This document shows positions 1 to 6,678 of a stretch of 44,240 nucleotides of DNA, piece by piece. Source of the stretch: Phycisphaerae bacterium (GTDB taxonomy: Bacteria; Planctomycetota; Phycisphaerae; UBA1845; Fen-1342); contig JAUWNI010000020.1 in NCBI GenBank assembly GCA_030612705.1, positions 1-44,240 on the forward strand, written 5' to 3'. The position numbers and the translations under genes are program-made. Under the pieces are notes generated by a model. That model did no database searches. It was not told the DNA's origin and saw only the letters and a program-made list of their open reading frames with translations. Position 1 is the stretch's first letter. Every line of letters starts with the position of its first letter.

Positions 1-22
1 CCCCCCCCCCCCCCCCCCCCCG
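1..22. other. poly-C contig-end run
   Basis: The window opens with about 21 consecutive C residues followed by ordinary sequence. Similar G/C runs occur at 37853-37924 and at the right end, so this is most likely a sequencing or assembly artefact at a contig edge. Confidence 0.75.
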
Positions 23-118
23 CTACAACCCGAAAGCCAGGACGTGACGGAGCACAAGTGCCAACGCGAAATGAAAACGGGCGGTCAGGATTTCCTGATC
101 GCCCATGTGTGTTATGAA

Positions 119-202
119 TGCGGCTGAGTGGATTCGAACCACCACGACCTTACGGCCACTGGCACCTGAAGCCAGCGCGTCTGCCAATTCCGCCACAGCC
201 GC
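119..202 (-). tRNA. tRNA-Leu (anticodon CAG)
   Basis: On the minus strand an 84-nt class II tRNA folds with acceptor stem GCGGCTG/CAGCCGC, a D-arm starting GGCGGAATTGGCAG, a 7-nt anticodon loop TTCAGGT between 5-bp stems CTGGC/GCCAG, a long variable arm typical of leucine tRNAs and a T-loop TTCGAAT. The anticodon is CAG, which reads CUG leucine codons. The discriminator base is A, as expected for Leu. The 3' CCA is not encoded, so it must be added after transcription. A plausible promoter lies just upstream at 247-274. Confidence 0.96.
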
Positions 203-246
203 CTTGCTACCGGCCCGGGTCGTTGCAAAAACGCCGGTTAACTCGC

Positions 247-274
247 ATGATAGCGCCTTGAGCGGCAAAATCAA
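247..274 (-). promoter_or_regulatory. candidate sigma70 promoter for tRNA-Leu
   Basis: On the minus strand TTGATT (269-274) is followed after 16 nt by TATCAT (247-252). Transcription would start near position 240, about 38 nt before the mature tRNA 5' end. This is a motif match only. Confidence 0.45.
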
Positions 275-325
275 GATCTTGGACGCGAGTCCGGATCGGC
301 ACGCCGCTGGAGAGTGTAGCGAATC

Positions 326-1519
326 ATGGCTCAGCAATCCCAGAGCGGACCACTTTTCCGTCCCCCGCGGGCCAAAGGGCGCCGAGTGGTCGTCACCGGG
401 CAGGTCGGCGTGGATAAAAAGCCGTTCCTGGACAAGGTCGCCGGCCTGGCCGAGGCTCGCGGGCAGCGGGTACGGGCCTACCACGTCGGCGACATGATGT
501 ACCGGGAGGCACCGGACATCCGTCCGGGGCAAATCCTGGACCTGCCCCTGGCCCGGCTGCACGCCCTGCGGCGATCGGTGTTCAAGGACATCCTGGCGGA
601 CGTTGACAAGCAAGAGACGGTGATCGTCAACACACACGCCTCGTTTCGGTGGAAGCACGGGCTGTTTCCCGCGTTCGACCACGATCAGATGCAGGCGCTC
701 GACGCCGATCTGTACATCACATTGGTAGACAATCTCGACGCCGTCCACGAGCGGCTACTGCGCGACCACGACGTGCCGCACACGCTCAAGGACGTGCTGG
801 TTTGGCGGGAAGAGGAGATATTGGCGACGGAGATTCTGGCACACGCGGTTCGCGGGCACGGGAGTTTTTTCGTCTTCGCTCGAGGAATCGAAGACAACAC
901 GCTGGAGTCGCTGTACAGGTTGATTTTCAAGCCGGAGACCAAACGGGTGTATCCGTCGTTCCCGATGACGCACGTGATGGACCTACCCGAGACACTGGCC
1001 GAGATCGACGCGTTTCGGGCGTCAATCGCCGAGCATTTCATCACGTTCGATCCGGGCGACCTGGATGAAAAGCGTCTGCTGTTCGACGCCGGGGCGGCGA
1101 CGCAACGGGGCGAGACGAAGATCACGGTGGAGGTCAACGGTCGGCGGGTGGACTTTGACGTCAATGAAGTGACCAGTGTTACCCGCGACATCGATGCCCA
1201 GATTTACGCCCGCGATTTCAAGCTGATCGACCAGTCGGACATGATTATCAGCTTCATACCGGAGTTGCCCAGCGGCAAGCCGGGACTCTCGTCGGGCGTC
1301 GAGCGCGAGTTGCAGCACGCCTACGAGACGACGAAGGAAGTCTACGTCGTCTGGAAGCCAAAGGCCGAACCGTCGCCGTTCATTACCGAAACCGCGACCA
1401 GGCTATTCGCGTCGACACAGGAAACGCTGGACTTCTTTCAGAAGAAGGGCTACATCAAGCAGGTGCAGAAACCGCTGTTCCAGAGCGGCAAGCCGCGCGA
1501 ACGCGGACGGTTTGGGTAG
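326..1519 (+). CDS. adenylate-kinase-like P-loop protein with deoxyribosyltransferase-like C-terminus
   Basis: This 397-residue protein has two recognisable parts. The N-terminal ~200 residues resemble archaeal-type adenylate kinases: a first strand VVVT leads into a P-loop-like segment at residues 25-32 (GQVGVDKK), then a GDMM segment and a kinase-like helical core. The loop departs from the GxxxxGK(S/T) consensus: Asp30 replaces the Gly and Lys32 replaces the Ser/Thr, so ATP binding or catalysis may be lost or altered. The C-terminal ~100 residues contain a patch (FKLIDQSDMIISFIPELP, then GVERELQHAYETTKEVYVV) that resembles nucleoside 2-deoxyribosyltransferase or related Rossmann-like folds. 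The start ATG has a weak GGAG 13 nt upstream. The gene stands alone after the tRNA and is followed by a possible terminator. The function is not established; a nucleotide-related role is inferred. Confidence 0.8.
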   Translation: MAQQSQSGPLFRPPRAKGRRVVVTGQVGVDKKPFLDKVAGLAEARGQRVRAYHVGDMMYREAPDIRPGQILDLPLARLHALRRSVFKDILADVDKQETVIVNTHASFRWKHGLFPAFDHDQMQALDADLYITLVDNLDAVHERLLRDHDVPHTLKDVLVWREEEILATEILAHAVRGHGSFFVFARGIEDNTLESLYRLIFKPETKRVYPSFPMTHVMDLPETLAEIDAFRASIAEHFITFDPGDLDEKRLLFDAGAATQRGETKITVEVNGRRVDFDVNEVTSVTRDIDAQIYARDFKLIDQSDMIISFIPELPSGKPGLSSGVERELQHAYETTKEVYVVWKPKAEPSPFITETATRLFASTQETLDFFQKKGYIKQVQKPLFQSGKPRERGRFG

Positions 1520-1540
1520 TTGCAAGTCCGCAACTGTGGG

Positions 1541-1566
1541 ACGGGTTTGTAACCGGTTTCTTTTAT
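1541..1566 (+). terminator. possible rho-independent terminator
   Basis: An imperfect hairpin (ACGGGTT, loop TGT, AACCGGT, one mismatch) is followed directly by TTCTTTTAT. It lies 22 nt after the stop of the gene at 326-1519. The stem is short, so confidence is moderate. Confidence 0.4.
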
Positions 1567-1617
1567 CCCGGCACGCGGCTCTCGTTAATTGACCGGTGAC
1601 AAGCCGGTCCCTCGGTT

Positions 1618-2361
1618 ATGAACGAAACAGAGATCGAACAAGCAGCGGAATTGCTGGCCAAGGCGTCGTCGGTCTGCGTTTCCAGCGGGGCGGGGATGTC
1701 GGCCGAGTCCGGCATCGAGACGTTCCGCGACGAGAACGGCCTATGGTCGAAGTTCGACGCCGAAGAGTTGGCTACGCCCGAGGCGTTCGAACGCGATCCG
1801 GTCAAGGTCTGGGACTGGTACCGCCACAGGCGGCGGCAATTGGCGACGATCGAGCCGCACGCCGGGCATCGCCTGTTGGCGGAGTGGGAAGAGCGTGTCG
1901 ACGACTTCGTGGTGGTGACTCAGAACATCGACGGGCTGCACCACGCGGCGGGTTCGCAAAACGTGATCGAGCTGCACGGACGGATGGACGCGGTGCGGTG
2001 CGTGAGCTGCGATTACCAGTTGCAGGGGCTGGACGATCTGGGGCCGGAGCCGCGCTGCCCGAAGTGCCAGGACTGGCTGCGGCCGGGCGTGGTCTGGTTC
2101 CGCGAGATGCTCCCGCCGGGGGCGATCGAGGCGGCGTTCGCGGCGGCCCAGAGGTGCGACGTGCTGCTGCTGATCGGAACGAGCGGGGTGGTCCAACCGG
2201 CCGCGTCGCTGGCAGAGGCTGCCAAGTCGTACGGGGCGGCCGTGATCGAGGTCAATCCGAACCAGACGGCGCTCTCATCGTTGGCGGACGTTCACGTCGC
2301 CGCCGGGTGTCGTGACGCGCTGACCGCGCTCGATAAAGCATGGCGGCGCGTGGGGAGCTAA
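1618..2361 (+). CDS. cobB: NAD-dependent protein deacylase, Sir2 family (SIRT5-type)
   Basis: This 247-residue sirtuin removes acyl groups from lysine side chains using NAD and releases nicotinamide and O-acyl-ADP-ribose. The signature motifs are intact: GAGMSAESGI (residues 24-33), TQNIDGLH (101-108), the catalytic His120 in ELHG, and a zinc ribbon with Cys128/Cys131 and Cys147/Cys150. Residues Tyr68 and Arg71 form the Y-x-x-R pair that in class III sirtuins such as SIRT5 and E. coli CobB binds the carboxylate of succinyl- or malonyl-lysine, so desuccinylase/demalonylase activity is likely. Length is normal for the family. No strong Shine-Dalgarno is visible before the ATG. A 49-bp dispersed repeat begins 25 nt after the stop. 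Confidence 0.95.
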   Translation: MNETEIEQAAELLAKASSVCVSSGAGMSAESGIETFRDENGLWSKFDAEELATPEAFERDPVKVWDWYRHRRRQLATIEPHAGHRLLAEWEERVDDFVVVTQNIDGLHHAAGSQNVIELHGRMDAVRCVSCDYQLQGLDDLGPEPRCPKCQDWLRPGVVWFREMLPPGAIEAAFAAAQRCDVLLLIGTSGVVQPAASLAEAAKSYGAAVIEVNPNQTALSSLADVHVAAGCRDALTALDKAWRRVGS

Positions 2362-2385
2362 ATAACCCTGCACGATCTGGCAACC

Positions 2386-2434
2386 GAGCCGGGCCGTCCT
2401 CGGCCCGGATACCGGCGTGGGGACACGCCGGCTC
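2386..2434. repeat. 49-bp dispersed repeat, copy 1
   Basis: This 49-bp stretch (starting GAGCCGGGCCGTCCTCGG) is repeated at 31869-31917 with only two differences. It holds two small palindromes, one around CCGGGCC/GGCCCGG and one around CCGGCGTG/CACGCCGG, giving a double-hairpin design. It lies between cobB and the nitroreductase gene. Confidence 0.85.
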
Positions 2435-2448
2435 TGCCTGAGTTCTGT

Positions 2449-2476
2449 CCCTCGCTTGCGCTTCGGGCTCTGATTG
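2449..2476. repeat. dispersed repeat that also occurs inside leuS
   Basis: The sequence CCCTCGCTTGCGCTTCGG followed by CTCTGATTG lies between genes here and matches 26 of 28 positions at 4205-4232 inside leuS, where its reverse complement encodes SEPEAQARA. Confidence 0.8.
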
Positions 2477-2479
2477 CCT

Positions 2480-3049
2480 TTACTCGACGATCAACTCGGT
2501 CAGGGGCCGCTTGGGCACGTGGTGGACGCCGGCGCTGTCACGCCAATATTTGATGTCGTTCGGCGATTTGGCGGTTTCGAGGACGACCGTTTCCTTTGGT
2601 TTTCCGATCGCGAGAACCAGGAGTATCTCGTAGCGCTGGGGAATTTTCAGGACCTCGCGCAGCTTGTCACGCTGGATCGAGCCGATCATGCAGCCGCCGA
2701 GGCCCAGTTCGACCGCGCCAAGTAGGATGCTTTGGGCAGCGATACCATGGTCGCAGCCGAAAGAGCGCGTGATTTCCGTGTCGCCGAGGATGACGATATA
2801 TGCAGCGGGTCTTTCGCCGTCGGCGGGGCCTGGCCAATCGGTCAGGTATCCGGCCCAGGCGAGGTGGGGGAAGATCAGAGCGTTCAACTCGGGATCGCCG
2901 GCGAGTATGAATTTCAGGGGTTGGCGGTTGGCGGCCGAGGGGCAGCGCCGGGCGAGTTCCACCAGTTGTTCCAGCGTTTTGCGGTCGATCGGCACGTTTT
3001 GGTGGAATCGGCGATAGCTGCGGTTTTTCTCGATCAATTCCGTCAACAT
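2480..3049 (-). CDS. nitroreductase family protein
   Basis: This 189-residue flavoprotein belongs to the FMN-dependent nitroreductase superfamily. The N-terminal RSYRRF and the CPSAANRQPLKF segment are the usual FMN phosphate- and ring-binding regions, and the centre (AAQSILLGAVELGLGGCMIG) is the classic conserved helix and strand. The substrate cannot be predicted; such enzymes reduce nitroaromatics, quinones or flavins with NAD(P)H. An upstream ATG at 3088 is in frame, but the start at 3049 is chosen because GGAGGG lies a few nt before it and the family alignment starts here. The region beyond 3049 runs into a palindromic repeat (3081-3143). Transcription is probably monocistronic. Confidence 0.88.
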   Translation of the reverse strand: MLTELIEKNRSYRRFHQNVPIDRKTLEQLVELARRCPSAANRQPLKFILAGDPELNALIFPHLAWAGYLTDWPGPADGERPAAYIVILGDTEITRSFGCDHGIAAQSILLGAVELGLGGCMIGSIQRDKLREVLKIPQRYEILLVLAIGKPKETVVLETAKSPNDIKYWRDSAGVHHVPKRPLTELIVE

Positions 3050-3080
3050 GATGGCCCTCCGTTCAACGTCGAGTACCTTC

Positions 3081-3143
3081 TCAGCCATGAAATGAAGAGT
3101 AGTACGAGCGGGACGCCCGCACCACCCTTCATTTCATGGCTGA
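3081..3143. repeat. nested palindromic element with 17-bp inverted ends
   Basis: A perfect 17-bp inverted repeat (TCAGCCATGAAATGAAG at 3081-3097, its complement at 3127-3143) encloses 29 bp that carry a second small hairpin, GCGGG-ACG-CCCGC (3108-3120). The layout is like a miniature inverted-repeat element or REP sequence. It lies 32 nt upstream of the nitroreductase start. Confidence 0.8.
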
Positions 3144-3538
3144 CGGAGCAATAGTGCTCCGCCATACGTGGAATGATGGACAACATCAAGGGTGGCACAG
3201 GCGTCTCGCCTGTGGAAATCTCGCAGCAGGTCTATGGAAAGAGGCTCAGCGCGGCCTTTGGCCGCAACCAAAGGGATCAAGGGGCCGAGGGTCCAAGGGT
3301 CTAAGGGATCGGGTGGCCCATGGCTTTAGCCGTGGGGAACACGAATCGGCGATCCATTCGTGTCCCCCGCCGCTGAAGCGACGGGCCACCCACGCAACGA
3401 GAATTCTTCGCGAACAGCGAAGAAATCAGCCGTTAACAGTTCAGAGTGGCAGATCGAGGCGAAGCCATAGTCCTTGGAGCGTGAGAATGACTGAAGCACG
3501 ACGCCGCTGAATCTTTGACTCTCCGGTTTGGAAGACCG
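3144..3538. other. gene-free stretch with palindromic repeats
   Basis: No convincing gene is visible between the nitroreductase and leuS. The stretch holds GGTGGCACAGGCGTCTCGCC near 3190, a run of AAGGGATCAAGG-like words around 3270-3310, and the 20-bp repeat GTGGCCCATGGCTTTAGCCG at 3313-3332, which recurs identically at 37325-37344. Near 3370-3392 a partly complementary segment (CCCCGCCGCTGAAGCG then ACGGGCCACCC) makes a long imperfect hairpin with the 3313 copy. Confidence 0.6.
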
Positions 3539-3685
3539 TCAGGTCCAGCCCGGCAAAGGCAACGAGCTGCGGATGCCCTTCTTGGCCTGCTGGGCGGTCT
3601 GGATCGGATTGAGCACGGCCGCCTCGTAACGGTGGTCAACCAGGAAGTCGCGCAGGCTCTGCCAGTAGTGCCCGGTCGCGTACGG
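3539..3685 (-). pseudogene. IS110-family transposase N-terminal fragment
   Basis: Reading the minus strand, residues ATGHYWQSLRDF followed by LVDHRYEAAVLNPIQTAQQA and KKGIR match the N-terminal DEDD RuvC-like domain of IS110-family transposases, around the conserved YW and LNP segments. There is no start codon upstream (a TGA lies at 3688-3686) and the frame ends in TGA at 3541-3539, so about 48 codons remain of a protein normally near 330-400 residues. The fragment ends just beside the leuS stop codon. It is a decayed relic and cannot be active. Confidence 0.75.
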
Positions 3686-3689
3686 TCAT

Positions 3690-6527
3690 TTAGATGATCA
3701 AGTTCACCAGACGGCCTTTAACGACGATCGCGCGTTTGATTTCTTTGCCGGCCAGCTCGGGGGCGATCTTTTCGTCAGCCTTGGCGACTTCGATCACGTG
3801 TTCATCGCTCGCGTCGAACGGGACGGTGATGCGGCTACGGAGTTTGCCGTTGACCTGGACCGCCATCTCGACCGTTTCGTCGATCGTGAGAGCCTCGTCG
3901 TAGGTCGGCCAGCTCTCGTGGACGAGTGAGCCGTCGTGCCCCAGGCGTTGCCACAGCTCTTCGCAGATGTGCGGCGCGAACGGCGCGAGGACGAGTAGGA
4001 AGCGCTCGAGCTGGTCGCGGCCGATGTGGTCGGCTTTCTGGGCCTCGTTGCTCCAGACGATCATCTGCGCGATTGCCGTGTTCATGGCGAAACGATCGAT
4101 GTCGCCCTGGACTTTTTTGATCGTCTTGTGGAGCAGGCGTTCCAGGTCTTCATTGCGCTGGTCGGTGATCTTGGGGTTGATTCTCCGGTCGTTGGTGTCG
4201 GTGGCCCTCGCTTGCGCTTCGGGTTCGGATTGGGCGCTCGCCGGCGCTTCGGGTTCGGATGTGGGGGCGACTACGAGCCGCCAGACTCGTTGCAGGAAGC
4301 GGTGTACGCCGATGATGTCGCGTGTGTTCCAGGGTTTGCCGGCCTCAAGCGGGCCCATGTACATTTCGTAGAGTCGGAGCGTATCGGTGCCGTACTCCCG
4401 GATGATGTTGTCGGGGTTGACGACGTTCTTGAGCGTCTTGGACATTTTCTCGACGCTCTCGCTCAGCTTTTCGCCCGTTTCCTTATGGTGTGCCCCGTCA
4501 TCGCGGTAGTCGATCTGGTCGTATTCGACGCAGACGCCGCGCGAGTCGCGGTAGGTGTACGCGGTGATCATGCCCTGGTTGAAGAGCTTATGGAACGGTT
4601 CGGGTGTTGAGACGTGGCCGAGGTCGTACAGAAGCTTGTGCCAGAAGCGGGCATACAGCAGGTGGAGGACGGCGTGCTCGGCACCGCCCATGTAGAGGTC
4701 CACGCCGCCGACTTTCGAGGTGCCGTCGTCCAGCTTGCCGCCCATCCAGTACTTCTCGATGTCTTCGGCGACGAAGGCCCGGTCGTTCCTCGGGTCGAGG
4801 AAACGCAGGTAATACCAGCACGAACCGGCCCATTGCGGCATGGTGTTGAGCTCGCGGCGGAGTGTCCGGCCGTCACGCTCGACGTTGCCCCAATCATCGC
4901 CGGCGCGCGACAGTGGTGTCTGCGGATCGGCGTTGGGATCGTCGCCGGCGTGTGGACGGTAGTCCTCCACCTCGGGCAGCGCGACCGGCAGATTACTTTC
5001 GTCCTCCGCCAGAATGCGGCCGTCATCGCGATAAAGAATCGGGAACGGCTCACCCCAGTAACGCTGCCGCGAGAAGAGCCAGTCGCGCAGCTTGAATTGG
5101 ATCGTCCGCTCGCCCAGGTCACGCTCCTCGAGCCATTCGTTGATCTTCACTTTTGCTTCAGCCGTCGGCAGACCGTTGAGAATGCACTCACCCTCGAAGC
5201 GCTCGCCGGCCGTGTCGGACGGCGAGTTCACCGCCGTCCCGTAACCCTCGAAGCCACGCCAATCTTCGCCTTGTGGCGGCTCGACGACCTTGATCACCTC
5301 GATGCCGAAGATGTCGGCGAATTCCAGATCGCGCTTGTCCGAGCCGGGAACGGCCATGATCGACCCGGTCCCGTAGCTGATCAACACGTAGTCGGCGACC
5401 CAGATCGGGACACGTGCGCGGTTGACCGGGTTGATCGCGTACGCCCCGGTGAACACGCCGGTCTTGACCTTGGTGTCGGCCGTGCGGTCGAGCTCGGATT
5501 TCTGCCCGGCGGCGGCGGCATACTCCTCGACGACCTGACGCTGCTCGGGAATGGTGATGATCGGGACGAGGCGGTGCTCGGGGGCCAGCACGAGGTATGT
5601 AGCCCCAAAGAGCGTGTCGGGCCGCGTCGTGAAGACGCGGATGATATTGTCCGGCTGACTCTCGAGCGTGAAGTTGACGTATGCACCCTCACTACGGCCG
5701 ATCCAGTTGCGCTGCATGAGCTTGATCGGCTCGGGCCAGTCAAGCTGTTCGAGATCGGCCAGCAGCCGATCGGCGTATTCCGTGATGCGCAGCATCCACT
5801 GGCGCATCGGCCGGCGGTAGACCGGGTGGTTCCCGCGGTCGCTACGGCCCTCGTTCGTGACTTCTTCGTTGGAAAGCACTGTGCCCAGGGCCGGGCACCA
5901 GTTGACCGGGACCTTGGCCAGGTACGCAAGTCTGTGCTCGTCCCGATAGTCCTCGATCGCCTCGGGGCCGTGCGCCTTGACCTCCGGCGGGATGGGAAGC
6001 TGATCGATCGGACGGGCGGCACCGACGACCTTGCGACCGGTGGAATCGGTCCAGCGATGCTCCGGGTCGTACCAGCTATTGTATATCTGAAGGAAGATCC
6101 ACTGCGTCCAGCGATAATAGTTTTCGTCGCAAGTAGCGAATTCACGGCCCCAATCGTAGCCCAGACCGATCATCATCATCTGTCGCTTGTACGTCTCGAT
6201 GTTCTTCTGCGTCGTGATCCGCGGATGGATGCCGGTCTCGACGGCGTACTGTTCCGCGGGCAAGCCGAATGCGTCCCAGCCCATTGGGTGCAGCACGTTG
6301 TAACCGCGCATGAGTTTGTAGCGCCCGATGATGTCGGAAGCTATGTAGCCCAGGGGGTGGCCGACGTGCAGGCCGGCGCCGGAAGGATAGGGGAAGAAAT
6401 CCAGGATGTAGAACTTCGGCCGCTCGCTACCCGGTTGGCCGGGGTTGGCGGCGCGGAACGCTTTGGAGTCCTTCCAGACCTGTTGCCATTTAGACTCGAT
6501 TTCGTTGAAGGCGTACGTATCACTCAT
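3690..6527 (-). CDS. leuS: leucyl-tRNA synthetase
   Basis: LeuRS (945 residues) charges tRNA-Leu with leucine in the cytoplasm. The class I signatures are present: HVGH at residues 54-57 (the HIGH motif) and KMSKT near 692 (the KMSKS motif, with Thr for the final Ser). The CP1 editing domain is recognisable from TTRPDTLFGA. The start is placed at the ATG at 6527 (MSDTYAFNEIE), matching the family N-terminus; an in-frame ATG 213 nt upstream adds a basic, non-homologous stretch. Relative to E. coli LeuRS (860) it is long, partly because of a low-complexity insert near residues 756-776 (SEPEAPASAQSEPEAQARA) in the tRNA-binding helical region. That insert is encoded by a dispersed repeat also seen at 2449-2476. 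Confidence 0.97.
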   Translation of the reverse strand: MSDTYAFNEIESKWQQVWKDSKAFRAANPGQPGSERPKFYILDFFPYPSGAGLHVGHPLGYIASDIIGRYKLMRGYNVLHPMGWDAFGLPAEQYAVETGIHPRITTQKNIETYKRQMMMIGLGYDWGREFATCDENYYRWTQWIFLQIYNSWYDPEHRWTDSTGRKVVGAARPIDQLPIPPEVKAHGPEAIEDYRDEHRLAYLAKVPVNWCPALGTVLSNEEVTNEGRSDRGNHPVYRRPMRQWMLRITEYADRLLADLEQLDWPEPIKLMQRNWIGRSEGAYVNFTLESQPDNIIRVFTTRPDTLFGATYLVLAPEHRLVPIITIPEQRQVVEEYAAAAGQKSELDRTADTKVKTGVFTGAYAINPVNRARVPIWVADYVLISYGTGSIMAVPGSDKRDLEFADIFGIEVIKVVEPPQGEDWRGFEGYGTAVNSPSDTAGERFEGECILNGLPTAEAKVKINEWLEERDLGERTIQFKLRDWLFSRQRYWGEPFPILYRDDGRILAEDESNLPVALPEVEDYRPHAGDDPNADPQTPLSRAGDDWGNVERDGRTLRRELNTMPQWAGSCWYYLRFLDPRNDRAFVAEDIEKYWMGGKLDDGTSKVGGVDLYMGGAEHAVLHLLYARFWHKLLYDLGHVSTPEPFHKLFNQGMITAYTYRDSRGVCVEYDQIDYRDDGAHHKETGEKLSESVEKMSKTLKNVVNPDNIIREYGTDTLRLYEMYMGPLEAGKPWNTRDIIGVHRFLQRVWRLVVAPTSEPEAPASAQSEPEAQARATDTNDRRINPKITDQRNEDLERLLHKTIKKVQGDIDRFAMNTAIAQMIVWSNEAQKADHIGRDQLERFLLVLAPFAPHICEELWQRLGHDGSLVHESWPTYDEALTIDETVEMAVQVNGKLRSRITVPFDASDEHVIEVAKADEKIAPELAGKEIKRAIVVKGRLVNLII
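4205..4260. repeat. dispersed repeat embedded in leuS
   Basis: Positions 4205-4232 match the intergenic repeat at 2449-2476 at 26 of 28 bases, and 4236-4260 is a partial second copy. On the coding strand the two encode the related peptides SEPEAPASA and SEPEAQARA, so the insertion preserves the leuS frame. Confidence 0.8.
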
Positions 6528-6678
6528 GGCACTATTGCCTTGCCGCGGTGTTGTCGCGCTTGTTACCATTCGACGCAAGCTTCCCCGAGTGTTGAAGATA
6601 GCCCGGCGTCGCGCGGGAATCAACGCACGGCCGGGTGTATCGCGGGGCGGGAAAACGTGCTCGTCAGACTCGTCAGTA

